DNA from: Choristoneura fumiferana
Lineage: Eukaryota; Arthropoda; Insecta; Lepidoptera; Tortricidae
NCBI RefSeq assembly: GCF_025370935.1
Contig: NC_133490.1
Location: forward strand, 7,519,901-7,583,900
Reading direction: 5' to 3'
DNA length: 64,000 bases
Notes under the pieces: generated by a model
The model's input: the letters and a program-made list of their open reading frames with translations, nothing else
What the model was told of the DNA's origin: nothing
The model's database searches: none
Shown: piece after piece, positions 1 to 10,671 of the stretch
How the letters are laid out: each line of letters opens with the position of its first letter
Position numbering within the stretch: position 1 is the stretch's first letter
Translations under genes and position numbers: made by a program

Positions 1-151
1 ATGTACGTATGAAAGAGATGGTAACCCAGCCTGCGACGTAGATTGAATACGACGGCTAAACACGTGAAGTTACCTGGGAGGACAAGGAGAGAAACAGTTT
101 ATTGAATCAGGCGTTACTTTGCGGTGGTCCATGTCAATGAGCTCCGTACAA

Positions 152-490
152 TTACTTTGCTCACCCGCGACCTTATGATAGATAGAATCTATGCAACAAA
201 TATGTGTTCATGCTCCTCGATCCACCTCCTCACTGTAAGAACACACAAAACACACAAACTCAACTATCACCGCTACCCCACTAACATCTAGTACCTGTTT
301 GAGTTTAACATCTTGGTAGCATGGTAAACGGTTATTTGTGTTAGGTACTGGGTGAGTCAGTGTAGTGTTGTGGTGGTGGTGATAGTTGGGTTTGTGTGAT
401 TTGTGTGTGTTCTTACACTATGGAGGTGGAAGAGCCTGAACACACGTTTGTAACAAAGACATACATAGTTATAATAAAGCCGTGGGTGAA
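152..490. repeat. Foldback repeat (CTCACCCGCGACC...GTGGGTGAAC family)
   Basis: The left part (CTTTGCTCACCCGCGACCTT...CACCTCCTCACTGTAAGAACACAC) is mirrored on the right by GTGTGTTCTTACACTATGGAGGTGG...GCCGTGGGTGAAC. Other copies lie at 17,797-18,000 and, inverted, at 33,722-33,915. It sits in the pHCl-like intron downstream of exon 5. Family unknown; DNA-transposon-derived is likely. Confidence 0.7.
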
Positions 491-571
491 CAAAATAAAT
501 GTTTGTAGTTCAAGGAAAGAAACTTTCTGGCATTCCCGCTTGACAACCAGTTATCAAAGAGGAACCAGTAC

Positions 572-706
572 CAGTAGAGTACTCGATGGTGCAGTCACTG
601 GTGTAGTTGTTGGATATGTCGAGCTGTGGCAGTTCGATGTCCGGGTTGACCACGAGAGGATCTGTCAGGTTCCATATGAAGACCAGGTCGTGGACTGTGT
701 GGGATA
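572..706 (-). CDS. pHCl-1: pHCl-like exon 5 (after the Cys-loop, towards loop C)
   Basis: The acceptor TCTCCATTCCAG precedes 706 and a GTACTG donor follows 572. The 135 nt encode LSHTVHDLVFIWNLTDPLVV, then DIELPQLDISNNYTSDCTIE and YSTG. Cys of YTSDC is expected to pair with a second loop-C Cys (NFTC in relatives), which would lie in the next exon outside the window. Confidence 0.88.
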
Positions 707-3345
707 CTGGAATGGAGAACGTTGATGGGTCAATTAAAAGCAATTACCTCGCTACTCCGCAACCAAAGCCGGCTTATGCGGGCCAAAGTTAACTATATAA
801 CCCTTAACCGTTAGTCTAATAAGGATAAGTAGTGTCAAAATGTATGGAGTTGTCATTTTATATACAATTCAAATAGTCTTTACTGACAAAACAGTAAAGA
901 AATCACAAAAATAAAGAGGAAAATTAGACAAAACGCAGTCTTCATTTTATTATACGATGATACATGTAAATCTTATGTAAAAAGGGTTTGAGATCGAAAA
1001 TTATGAAACCATTAGCAGAAGCAGTCTTGAATATGAATGTTAAAATTTGGAAATTAAAAACAACTTACAGCTTTCTATCATCATGGAACAGCTCTGTGTA
1101 TCGTGAGGATAGGACTCAAACTTCATCGCACAAGACAGCACTAATGTCAACCTAGAAAAAATAAACGTAATGAAACCAATTTTGGTCCTTGGAACCGGAT
1201 TAAAATATAAAGAAGCATTAAATCTGTCTTAGCCTTTCCTTACCCTTATTAATATTACAAATGAACCGATTTAGATTAAATTTGATGACCCTGAGAAGGA
1301 GATGAAGTAGTTCTTTATTAATGTATTCTTGGCTGACACGTCGCGGGCCAAAACTAGTAGTAAATAAAGCTTTTGCATTATTTTTACCTAATTTAAGTAA
1401 AGTTGATTTTTAATACCTTTATTCGTCTGTCACATCACAATACAACAACCATGTATACAAATATTGCTACTTTATTTGTAGCCACTTCCACTGGTCCGAT
1501 TATTTGTTACATGCGTGCATACTCGAAAAGGCGACCTGACAGATCTAGACGGAGTTGGCGGGATGAACTGGAATACTTCTTGAAGGACTGGCCCTTGTGT
1601 GCAGTGGACACAGAACAGTGGTAGTATCGGGGGTGGTCTTTGCTCAGAAGTGGGACGGAGTAAGCTAATAATAATAATCACTAAATCTTTGATGACAATG
1701 TTATAATTAAGTACCTACCGTCAAAAACGAACTGGTTTATAAAAAATCTATTAAATCTCACTGGAATTTCAAAACTTACTTCGACATATAAAGCAACGTT
1801 TTATCATGGTATAGCCACAAGTAATGGTTTGGTATGCTCATCTCATGGAACGTGACTTTCTTAGCGTTCTTGAAGAAGCAGTCAGGCCTCCAGATCTTGT
1901 TCAGCCACTCCACGTCGAGGATCCGGTACTCTTCGTGCATATTCTCCGGAAGACGGAGACGAGGGTCTCGCCAAGATTGAGCGAGGAATATGTCCGCTAC
2001 GTATGTCTGTAAGAGTAAAAAAATACTAAGGTTAATCATTCACGTTAGAATAAATTCGTGGTGAAAAATTATGCTGAATTTGGAATACGAGTAATGCAGA
2101 AGCAAAATAATATACATAGATTTGTAGCAGTTACAAATTGTTTTTTTTTTCACGTATGTGAGTTAAAAAACTATCTTGGGGAACAGAACATAATAATATA
2201 GATATGAAATATATACTTGAAAGGCATAACTATTTAAAAAACAACTTAATATCATTTACCATGCTCTCCTCGTTAATAGAATCCAAAGACAACACAGTGA
2301 CGTGAAAGTAGACGATAGTGGGCTGTCCCAGCAACTTCGGGGCTCGGTTCTTGTCGTAATATTTTGCTTTAACTGGCATGATATCACGAAGGGATAGGCT
2401 GTACTCGGACTTCATCTCTATTTCTTGGTAAGAGGCATTTGTTCTGTAATAAAAGTATAATAATGGTCAGTTCATCATCCTAGTATTGCATCATCATCCG
2501 TCCACTTCCGTCCGCTCCTCCCCTAGAGCTATCTTCTATACCTCCTAATTTCTATTCGATCCCGTAGAGAAACCCCAAGCATAGCTCTCTCCATAGCTCG
2601 GTGAGCAACTTTGAGCCTATTTATAAGACCTATAGTGAAAGGCAAGGATTTTAGGTCGTAACAAAAATGGTACATTCTTGAAAATGAGTATTGGTTTGCG
2701 CATAAAACATATGACAATGTATTAATTTAAATGATGGTGGAATATCAAATTATATTACTATGTAAAAAAAATATTTATATCTAAGTAGCTGAAAGTTTAC
2801 ACACCTTTATGCAATATTGATTTAGTGTTTTTTTTTTCAATAAAGTGCAATGACAGCAACAATACAAGCTCACTGTAAAATTGTTAAAGCAAATTTGTCG
2901 TTTTTGAAAGTTTTTCTGGGTAGGGGGAGGAAGGGTGGAGGAAGACCAAGATATTTCTAGGCATTTTATGTTATACCTTAGGTGAGGACCGAAGTCCAAA
3001 AGAAGAGCTCCAGAAGTTGTATCAATGCGTCCGAGTTGAGAAAATTCGATAGAACAATGCAGGATATTGCAGTTGTTCTATGTAACTACTAGATGGCATT
3101 AGAAATCGCACACATGCTTTCCTGCCAAGTTTCGTTGCTTCTAACAAGTCTTCTAGCAATCGCGGAATGTAATAAAACTGAACTAGCAAAACTTGAACTA
3201 AACATTCAAAAGCTAAAATAATAAAGCATAGAAAAAGATTTGTTACTTACAGAAAGCTTACAGCCGCCTGCACCCTCCCCGCGTCGGCATTCCCCTCCAA
3301 TATCAGGGAAAACGTCAAGATACACCACGCCACTCGTAAGTCCAT
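572..3345 (-). CDS. pHCl-1: Cys-loop ligand-gated chloride channel, pHCl-like (5' half; runs off the left edge)
   Basis: Five exons (3251-3345, 2260-2443, 1780-2006, 1069-1151, 572-706) join in frame through GT/AG sites into about 241 codons. In order they give a signal peptide, the N-terminal extracellular region (YDKNRAPK...YFHVTVLSLDSI), the ligand-binding beta-sandwich (YVADIFLAQSWRDPRLRLP, WRPDCFFKNAKKVTF), the Cys-loop (two Cys 14 apart around ESYPHDTQ) and the DPLVV...NNYTSDC segment before loop C. The family forms pentameric anion channels in neuronal or epithelial plasma membranes. From memory of insect subunits the pHCl type fits best; HisCl or the CG12344-type (CLGC2) subunit is the alternative. 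The four transmembrane helices and pore are not in this window, so completeness cannot be judged. The introns are short (252-807 bp) and two carry LINE fragments. Confidence 0.85.
1069..1151 (-). CDS. pHCl-1: pHCl-like exon 4 (Cys-loop)
   Basis: This 83-nt exon lies between acceptor TTTTTTCTAG and donor GTAAGT and is too short to stand out as an open reading frame. It encodes KLTLVLSC, then AMKFESYPHDTQSC and SMMIES. The two cysteines enclose 13 residues, the diagnostic Cys-loop. Phase fits both neighbours. Confidence 0.9.
1524..1665 (+). mobile_element. LINE 3' end fragment (RTE-like)
   Basis: The plus-strand frame reads RRPDRSRRSWRDELEYFLKD then W...DTEQW, stop, followed by a CAGAAGTGGGACGG tail and a short (TAA)n run. 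This is the arginine-rich RRWRDDL...W terminal motif of RTE-like reverse transcriptases. It is 5'-truncated and lies antisense in the intron between pHCl-like exons 3 and 4. Confidence 0.7.
1780..2006 (-). CDS. pHCl-1: pHCl-like exon 3 (ligand-binding core)
   Basis: The acceptor CTCTTACAG precedes 2006 and the donor GTAAGT follows 1780. The 227 nt encode TYVADIFLAQSWRDPRLRLP through WRPDCFFKNAKK to MSIPNHYLWLYHDKTLLYMS. This contains the W-x-D/P and WRPD signatures of Cys-loop anion channels. It ends with two bases (AA) of a Lys codon finished by exon 4. Confidence 0.92.
2260..2443 (-). CDS. pHCl-1: pHCl-like exon 2 (N-terminal extracellular domain)
   Basis: The acceptor TTATTACAG precedes 2443 and the donor GTAAAT follows ATG at 2260. 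The 184 nt encode NASYQEIEMKSEYSLSLRDI and then the YDKNRAPKLLGQPTIVYFHV segment, which is strongly conserved in insect pHCl/HisCl-type subunits. The exon ends in phase 0. Confidence 0.88.
2529..2650 (-). mobile_element. LINE reverse-transcriptase fragment
   Basis: The minus-strand frame encodes LKVAHRAMERAMLGVSLRDR followed by I..RRYRR, the well-known region just upstream of the C-terminal arginine-rich end of RTE-type LINE polymerases. Only this short piece survives. It lies in the intron between pHCl-like exons 1 and 2, in the same orientation as the gene. Confidence 0.8.
2986..3110 (+). repeat. Interspersed repeat (GGACCGAAGTCC...ACTAGATGGC family)
   Basis: The run GGACCGAAGTCCAAAAGAAG ... 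GCGTCCGAGTTGAGAAAATTC ... ACTAGATGGCATTAGAA is repeated in inverse orientation at 22,969-23,092. It lies in pHCl-like intron 1. Family unknown. Confidence 0.65.
3251..3345 (-). CDS. pHCl-1: pHCl-like exon 1 (start codon and signal peptide)
   Basis: ATG at 3345-3343 opens a leader beginning MDLRVAWCILTFSLILEG, a typical signal peptide: one Arg, a hydrophobic core, then small residues. The donor GTAAGT follows at 3250. The exon is 95 nt and leaves two bases of a split codon that the next exon completes as Leu. A longer overlapping reading frame in this stretch is out of frame with exon 2. Confidence 0.75.
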
Positions 3346-5760
3346 TTTGAATATGAAATGTCCCATTCACTTTTATATGTATGAAATGAACTTGTCTTGA
3401 GCACACTTATTGATATGTCACCTTCGCGACGTCATAGTTTTTATGATGAGCTTAAGGATACAGTTACGTTCATAACTTCGAAATAGATTCCTAATAAATA
3501 AACAACAAAAAAATATTAAGCATTTTTAATCAATTTTAAATACATTGTTTTTCATTATAATGGATATACATTTTTGCATTTATAATTACGACAAGAAATA
3601 ATTTGTTTAGTTTGAATTCCTGTTTCACAACCCTGGTTACCAAACAAAGAACGAACCCTTTCGTCGCCAACGGGTTTCAAAAATAGTTGTGAATAATGGA
3701 TGTTTTTAAACGGACTTTATTCTAGGGTAGCAGAGCTTTCCGGGAGGAGTGAAATAAAATAGAACAGCACGTCGCTATTGCTATATGTAAAGTACCAGTA
3801 AGTATCAGCAAATTAGATGTTGTTATGTGAACGCTACACTTCAAGAAAAACAACCTATCTGTTTAACGCTCGCGTCGTTCAGCGTTAACGTTAGGTAGAT
3901 ACATCGTCTTTGGGGATTTTTGCTGTCACATCACATTTCAATCCTCCTGCGCCTCTACCCCCAGAAACCTGCTCAGTTCACTTACAAAAAACTCCGCTAA
4001 GTATTTTACGCGTTATAAAATTTTCGATCCCGTAGGAATAAAATATACCTAAAGGGAAACTCTGTGCTCAGCTATCCAAAACAAAAGGTTTGGTCTGGAC
4101 TTTTAACAACACCATCACACCTACCCATTGGTAAACTGCTAAAATGATAAAACTTGCCTTACCCCTTCGTGAATTACGTGCCGTATTGAAATAGTGACGG
4201 TAATCCCATGCAGCGACTTAGGATATCAACAATATGGCTTCACTTGGCCGACCGTTTTAGAATGTGCCGATGATCAAATGGTTTTACTTATTGGAATATA
4301 TTAAAGTGAAACGAAGCCAAAGAATTAGAAATTTGTAATCTATTTTAATATTTTCAAAGCTAAATTGTTTTGTTGGGCAGTAAAAGGTTATAATATTACT
4401 TAAGTCAATACAAAAATAGAAAAGATCCATCATAACAAAAATGAAAGGGAACACAAACCAACTGTCAAACCTTAAAAATAGCACTCACAATTTCAAAGTC
4501 ATACAATAGTTACTTTCCACACAATTATGTTCCACATTTTGCACAAACAACTAAAGAATTCACAATTATTTTTGATATAGGACGATACGCGACACGAACC
4601 AGCGATACACTATCAAAATTAAACTGAGTACGCAAACTCAGTTATAGCTAACTTAAATTCAATAAAAAAATTATACACACATTCGCACCATTTCAAACTG
4701 ATGGCTAGGTAGTCACTATTAAACATGAGATACATATTAATACGTAAATATTAACGTTCCTCATGATTTTTGTAAACACGTAGCCACTGCGTAGCATTAT
4801 TTGATTAAGAATTTCACAGTGAGGTACATACGAGGCCAAGGATGTAGGAATACACTTCCTACATAGAAAGTGCTGTGTCCAAATGTTGGGAACAAGCAAC
4901 CGGTATGGTCCATCAAGGATGAATTATAATGTAATGTCTACCGATCCCAAGAAAGACTGATTAAAAGAGGACAATAGGACATATATCAAACAAGTGCTTC
5001 GACAATAACAAACTGTACAATACAATAACTGTTTACTGAACACTGTAGATATAATATAAAAATCAGAAAAAAAAATTATTAAGACATCAATAAGACACCA
5101 TAAGTAATGGGGGATTTTAGATGATTGTTTTATGAAAATTGAAAGAAAAAGCCCATTCTAACTATTTAGAATTTGCAACAACTTACCACTGGTTAATATC
5201 CGGCTCAAAGGACCAAAGGCATTAAAAAATGGCCTACTTACCTTCTATAGGTAAGAAATAAATAAATATCCCTAGTGAAAACCGGAAACAGTCATCAATG
5301 AGAATGGGGATATTTTCAATATCAGATCTGAGCTGGTTGTCAACCAGGATTTTTTTTCCTATCAAATGTTTTTCTTACGCGAAAGAATCTTCCGCAGAAA
5401 TCTGTGAGGAAAATTACCTTTTTGGCTGCAGGTAAGCTACCTTGGTTATCTGAGAGGAAAAACAACTTGATACCTATTTCGCTTGCAAGAAATTTAAAAA
5501 AATCCATGGCATAGCTAAGCGTTTCATTGAATAACCTTTCAGTCTCATTTATCCAAGCACTCAGTCTGATTACCGTGTCACTTTTACGGGGAAAGCGACA
5601 CTGAAATTAGACTCGTGCACAGATAAATGAGAAGCCGAACCTTAAAGGTGCTAAGAAACTTGAGCATTCACTTGTAAAATATCATCGAGCATTCGCCGTT
5701 TTTAAATTTGTTGAACTGAACAACGAACAGAGCCTAGCATAGATCGAAATATTGCTAAGT
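3346..5760. other. Upstream/intergenic DNA, no gene recognised
   Basis: AT-rich DNA upstream of the pHCl-like start codon. I see no coding exon. Bases 5542-5634 form a weak imperfect foldback (CTCATTTATCCAAGCAC...GTGCACAGATAAATGAG). Promoter and 5' UTR of the channel must lie here or just upstream, but no core element could be assigned. Confidence 0.5.
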
Positions 5761-5767
5761 ACGATCA

Positions 5768-6035
5768 TTCTAGGGAACGCCAAGGGCATCGCCAAGGGGG
5801 GGCAGGGAGGGGCAGCCGCCCCCCTCCCCTAGAGATTCTAAAAAGGTTGCCAAATGTTAAAGCAACCAAACCAAATTTATTACAATCGCCGTAGATGTAA
5901 GGCTCATACTACAAGTCAAAAGCTTCATGTGCTCTCGAATTTACCGGCAATTCATACCTACTTTTCTCATTCTCCATAACATATCAACTTGCCCCCCCCC
6001 CCCCGGGCCATCGGCTCGCGACGCCCTTTGGTAAA
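5768..6035. repeat. Low-complexity G/C-run repeat
   Basis: A G-rich run (AAGGGGGGGCAGGGAGGGGC) is followed by CCGCCCCCCTCCCC, and a run of about 13 C lies near 5,993-6,005. Ends GGGCATCGCC and CGACGCCCTTT are roughly inverted. Similar C-runs occur at 51,222 next to ATGGGCGTACCCAGGG. Probably transposon-derived; family unknown. Confidence 0.45.
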
Positions 6036-6189
6036 CGCTCGTCAACAATTTCACTATTCATGATGATCTCGTAGGGATGCTAGGCAAAAGCTTTGAAGCA
6101 AAGCAGTCTTTTCGCTTGAATGTTAGCTAGAACGCTCACGCTCCTGTTTATTTTCGTGAGCTATTTACCTGTAATATTCGCTATAATGC

Positions 6190-6352
6190 TCATTCTCATC
6201 CCAGCTGGGCACAGGCTCCTCTCAGAACAAGCTTTATCCCAGCGGGCCAGTCGGATTGTTCACACGCACCATCTTCGCAAGGTTTCTCACGATGCTTCAA
6301 CAAAGCTCGTAAATTTCAAGTAATTCCGGCTCAGAGGTGCGAGCCGGGGCTA
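6190..6352 (-). mobile_element. Degraded tRNA-derived SINE fragment
   Basis: Read on the minus strand, CCCCGGCTCGCACCTCTGAG ... ACGAGCTTTGTTGAAGCATCG ... GCGTGTGAACAATCC ... TTCTGAGAGGAGCCTGTGCCCAGC matches the SINE intact at 57,393 and 58,211, with deletions. Confidence 0.7.
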
Positions 6353-6879
6353 TAATGCTCATTAGAAGTGAATTCTCCAGTTCACCTTTATCGTTACAAT
6401 CTGGCCGTCTTCAAATCTAGGGTGAAGGGGCAATTAGGCAAGCGTACTCCATCTTGGTCCAAATCTTCGATTACCATCAGGCTGATTGTGTTCAAACGCA
6501 TGCCTAATTCAGTAAAAACAAAACCTTTAAAAAATACCTATACTCGTGCCTACATCCTTCCTTTGGGCAGGACATAAGAAATAATTATAATTGGACACTG
6601 ATGTCTTTTGTAAAGTACATAGTGAAGAACTAGTAGGAGAAGCCGAGAATTTTTCCTCTATTTTTCCCTGAACATATTGAGCTCCAAGCAATATAATTTG
6701 AAAGTTTCAAAAAGATATTCCAAAAAAGTACCTTTGGTAGGCAGGAGGCTATTGTGATTTGTTTCATAGCTCTGCGTACCCTAACAAGATTATCGCGGGG
6801 TATGCGTGTAACGAGTCAAGACCTTGGTCCACTTGCTCCATCACCTAGCAATCGATCACCCAATCCCGAACCAGGGGGG

Positions 6880-7016
6880 CGAAATTCGAAAATCGAAGTT
6901 CGTATCCTGCTCTATATTATACGAAGTGCAAAATTCGAGCTTCGTATCTTGCCGTCCCGCTGACGCTAATATTATTTAATACGAGAGTGAGACGGACGGT
7001 GTGATACGAACTAGGT
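6880..7016. repeat. Palindromic MITE copy (CGAAGTTCGTATC family)
   Basis: GAAATTCGAAAATCGAAGTTCG...TAATACGAGAGTGAGACGGACGG...GATACGAACT is a diverged member of the inverted-repeat family seen at 16,679, 28,777, 48,774 and 49,640. Confidence 0.6.
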
Positions 7017-7324
7017 ACCACTCAAATGTTGACTGGCAGAGATTCCATCAGTGATAAGTTTGCCTTTGTACTTAGCAGTTTTTTGTAACCTTTTGTATTT
7101 CTTTTTTGTTCAATAAAGAGTAGGTACCTACAAACAAAACTACTAGTTAACAAACATTAAAATAAAACTAAATTGAAGAACACTTCCTTTTCTAGAAGTC
7201 GGTTGGGTTGAAAAATCGCCACAATAAGATCGCGTTTCGTTGACTTTAAAAATTTCAAAGCTAAGACGCCTGCGAAACCCAACAAGTTCTGGAACTGAAA
7301 GGTCGCATTTGTCAGTAAAAACAC

Positions 7325-7455
7325 GATTTGTTTTTATTCGACTGGATGGCAAACGAGCAAGTGGGTCTCCTGATGGTAAGAGGTCACCACCGCCCATAAA
7401 CATCTGCAACACCAGGGGTATTGCAGATGCGTTGCCAACCTAGAGGCCTAAGATG
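7325..7455 (-). mobile_element. Interspersed repeat ending ATTCGACTGGATGGCAAACG
   Basis: TTTTTATTCGACTGGATGGC...GTGGGTCTCCTGATGGTAAGA...CACCACCGCCCATAAACATC...GATGCGTTGCCAACC. A near-identical copy lies at 39,160-39,275 and a plus-strand relative (GGGCCGGCAACGCATCC) at 44,849-44,935. The T-run at the left suggests a retroposon inserted on the minus strand. Confidence 0.65.
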
Positions 7456-7663
7456 GGATACCTCAAGTGCCAGTAATTTGACCGGCTGTCTTACTCTCCA
7501 CGCCGAAACACAACAGTGCCAGCATCCAGGTTTAAGTCATGTTTAAGTGGTCTTAAGTCCTGTTCGATTCATACAAGAACTGTCAGTTAAAGCCTTAAAT
7601 CGAGATTTAAAAAAGTCTACAAGACGTCCTTAAAATAATTTTACTTTTCGGATACTAATGGCC

Positions 7664-7792
7664 TGTTTCACCACTCATTGATACATTTTCTGTTATAGCT
7701 ATTCACACTTGACGACATCGGTTTTCTAAAGGAATGACCGACATCCGACACGAATATCTAATATTTATCAATAAGTGGTGAAACAGGGCCCG
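7664..7792. repeat. Foldback MITE (CCTGTTTCACCACT...AGTGGTGAAACAGG)
   Basis: Inverted ends CCTGTTTCACCACTCATTGAT and ATCAATAAGTGGTGAAACAGG flank an imperfect palindrome. Ends resemble the 8,859-8,999 element and the right end near 56,640. Probably Harbinger-like, but no target duplication was confirmed here. Confidence 0.65.
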
Positions 7793-7864
7793 TTTCAATA
7801 CTCTATGATAAGTTCCTGGTATTTCATCAAACTAAACGGTGTGACGGCGTTACTCTTTCACTCT

Positions 7865-8262
7865 AAGGGTGCCCCCACATGCAGTCGCTAGTCGCTCGTT
7901 TGCAGCAATAAATCTGGTCACGTGACCCCATTTTGAAGGCTAGATAAATACTCAGTTTGAAGGTGATTTTGAATTCCCTGCAACTCAAAAAAGTAGCGTC
8001 AAGTCGCCGCGTCAAGCAGCAGCGACTAGATTGCTTCTTGCAGGAGTGATCTTAGCCTTGGAAGCTGATTTCTTAATCTCATTTAGTAGCAGTCGTGGCA
8101 GGGGTACAAATAAAAGAAATTGGAGTAAATGCCAAAAAAAATAACAGTTTTTTTGCCGAAATTGAAGAGGCTTTATTTTTTTTTCAGCTTTATCGCTATT
8201 TGTCACGTGACCAGATTTGACACTGGAAACGAGCGTCGAGCGATTTCATGTGGCCCCACCTT
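7865..8262. repeat. Large foldback element, about 400 bp
   Basis: The left arm (AAGGGTGCCCCCACATGCAG...GCTCGTTTGCAGCAATAAATCTGGTCACGTGAC) is inverted on the right as GTCACGTGACCAGATTTG...GGAAACGAGCG...CATGTGGCCCCACCTT. The middle has its own GTCGCTGCTG-type palindromic bits. A short frame inside is a product of the palindrome, not a gene. Confidence 0.7.
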
Positions 8263-8858
8263 AAAACATCTATACGGATTGAGATGTGGTAGGTACGAAC
8301 ATAGCGGGATCTCTGAAGTAAAACGGGGCATAGGCACGAACTATCATGGGGGTTTCTTGACAGGCGAAATATTGCTAGACGGCGTTTTAGGATCGAGAGG
8401 CTACGAATAAATAATAAGTCTATTTGTGACAAATAAAAATGACCAAGTGGGTAGAGTTCGTGATACGAGTGCCGGTACTATTTGTGATCAAGTGCGGGTA
8501 GTTCGAAGGACTCACACTGCTAGGCACACTTCAGTCTACTCGTGACCACGGCCACTGTAATGTTGCCGAAATGTCGAGGTAAATATTACTCGTGTGTTAG
8601 CGTGATAAGTCCCGTTGCTGGTATTTTGACTAATATTTGTTCGTAGATCGCGTGAGAAAGAGACGGTGCGCTAAAACCGGTTCTATTACACATGAGGCCG
8701 TAATGCATAAATAGCAAGTGATCAGGATCGCATTCACAGTCTCTTCCTACCCTCAGTCTTTGCTGTATGACGGAAAGACGTGATGGATATGATTGTGATT
8801 CCGATTGCGTTAGACAAACAAGACCCCAGTATCTTGGAAATAATAATTAATACACTAA

Positions 8859-8999
8859 GGGGCTGTTTCACCATCCATTGATTAGTGTTAACTGGCGGTT
8901 AGGTGTGATGCCGTCTCTATTTGTTTTGTTCGAATAGACGGAGACGGCATCAAATTTAACCGTCGGTTAACGCTAATCAATGGATGGTGAAACAGCCCC
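8859..8999. mobile_element. PIF/Harbinger-like foldback MITE, 141 bp, with TAA duplication
   Basis: Nearly perfect inverted arms GGGGCTGTTTCACCATCCAT...TGATTAGTGTTAAC and GTTAACGCTAATCA...ATGGATGGTGAAACAGCCCC meet near the pair GATGCCGTCTC/GAGACGGCATC. TAA flanks both sides (8856-8858 and 9000-9002). A 3-bp TWA duplication is the Harbinger hallmark. Confidence 0.8.
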
Positions 9000-9002
9000 T
9001 AA

Positions 9003-9595
9003 GCGGCAAAAACTGGCCCTCAATTTATGCATTAATTTTGTATGTAGAGTGGGCCAAATTTTGTGCCGCTAAGTATAGTGACAATCTGTTGTCAGGGCAT
9101 AGCAAAATACAAACAACCAAAAAATACACTAATATTTTATTGATATTAATTATTAAGACTAGCTATAATTAAAACCACGTAAAAATAGTAAATTGTTACA
9201 CAGCTTGCATTGTAACTTTGAACATAACGGAAGCAGTTTTCAACTGTAAGTAAATAATCATGATTAAAATAATTTTGTTTACCAATAAAATAAACTTCAT
9301 TCACGCACCATTGTTGTCTAGAAGGTCATGTGAATTATCTTTCGCCAGTACTAGAAAATAAAATTATATGGACTAAGTATTAAGTATATCACGTTGTTAA
9401 GAAATCCTGTACAGTAAGTTAACCCACATCAAGACAATTTTTTTATTCCAAACAATAAAATACAAAATAATTTATTTTTTTCAATGTTTTTCCAGTGTTT
9501 GTAAGCGTATGTCGGTTAAATTATCGTAGGTACAGGATTTTTTAACAACATGTGTCAGCAATTTTCCAGAAATATATTGACAGTTTTATCGCATC
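9003..9595. other. Downstream of the nine-module gene; possible 3' UTR
   Basis: AT-rich, no exon seen. On the minus strand AATAAA (TTTATT at 9442-9447) lies about 150 bp past the stop of the nine-module gene and is a plausible polyadenylation signal. Confidence 0.4.
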
Positions 9596-10671
9596 CTAAA
9601 CATTCTGATTAGTCTCCAACATCACAATACTTTCAGGGTTATTCCTCTTCCCCGTACCATAAATCTTCTGGCACAAGTCATAAAATATCCAACCATTCAA
9701 TTCTTCTGGGCTCTCTTTTATCAACTTCTTGTACTGGGTCCGTATTTCTGTCATCTTCTTTGAACAATTCAACGCACTCTTCTTCAGAATGTCTGACGCT
9801 TCCATCCAAAGATAGGTTCGTACGAATTTAGGATTCTTGAATTTCTCCAGATTCGCCAAGTACCAACTCAGGAGCTGTTCAGTTTCTGCGTCTGTCCAAC
9901 AATCTTCCTGGTCTTGATTTGGTTCAACAATAACTGGTTTCGGCTCATTTTGAATATCATTTTTCAGCGTTGACTCCTTAGATGTTATTTCTTTTAATAT
10001 ATCTGTAAAAACAGTGTCTTCGCCGGCCAGTTTTCCGGTCTCTATATCAAAACTTTGCTTTAGAAAACTTATTTTATTGAATATCTTGGTCAATGGCTCG
10101 GATATGTAATTAGCAAGCTCAGTCCATAAATATTTCTTCTCAAATTTAGGGCTAACAAACTCTTCGATATGATCCAAATAGTACTGTAAAGCTTGTTGAA
10201 CTTTTTCATCAGGTATCTGTACATCTTTGTACACTTTATCTTCTTTCAATGTTTTCTTTTGTCCCGTTTTAGCAAACTTAGGTTTCATTGCCATTATTTT
10301 CTCAACCAGTGTATAATATGGGGTCTTCTTTTTATTAGGATCTTCTTCGTTTGATAATTGTACATGATTATTCTTCAATTTTGCGAACATCTTTCTACAT
10401 GACAGAGGCGTCTTATCGCCTAATTTTGCAGATATCTCTTTCCACATTGTAGCTGCGTTTATTTCCTTGCCTCTGTTAATTCTCAAATAGTTAATATAAT
10501 GTATCAATAGGGTTTTCTTAGTCTTTTTGGTCCATTTATTGACTGGTTTTTCAGTTTGAACCTGTAAATATGGCTGCATTTCTCCGTTTTCAGTCATAAT
10601 TATTTGCGCGTTGCTCATGTCACCTATTTCTTGCCCCTCTGGTATTACAATTATACATTGGAAGTCATCAT
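9596..10671 (-). CDS. Nine-module gene, exon 4 (modules 7-9 and stop)
   Basis: The acceptor is a T-rich tract ending ACAG before 10671; stop TAG is at 9598-9596. It encodes DDDFQCIIVIPEGQEIGD, then module 7 (WTKKTKKTLLIHYINYL...MWKEISAKLG), module 8 (PDEKVQQALQYYLDH...LWTELANYI, most degenerate at its end) and module 9 (WTDAETEQLLSWYLAN...LWMEASDIL...WIFYDLCQKIY). The frame continues upstream to an earlier Met, but that part is intron. Confidence 0.9.

Noticed and set aside
1776..2039. Extension of pHCl-like exon 3 to an earlier Met (MINLSIFLLLQ)
   Set aside because: That stretch is the pyrimidine tract and acceptor; splicing at 2,006 joins ESM to TYVAD as in related channels.
3206..3406. 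66-residue minus-strand frame over pHCl-like exon 1
   Set aside because: Out of frame with exon 2; the alternative frame starting at 3,345 gives a signal peptide and a consistent splice phase.
8129..8410. 93-residue plus-strand frame and an overlapping minus-strand frame
   Set aside because: Half lies in the 7,865-8,262 foldback, the rest shows no homology or splice support.
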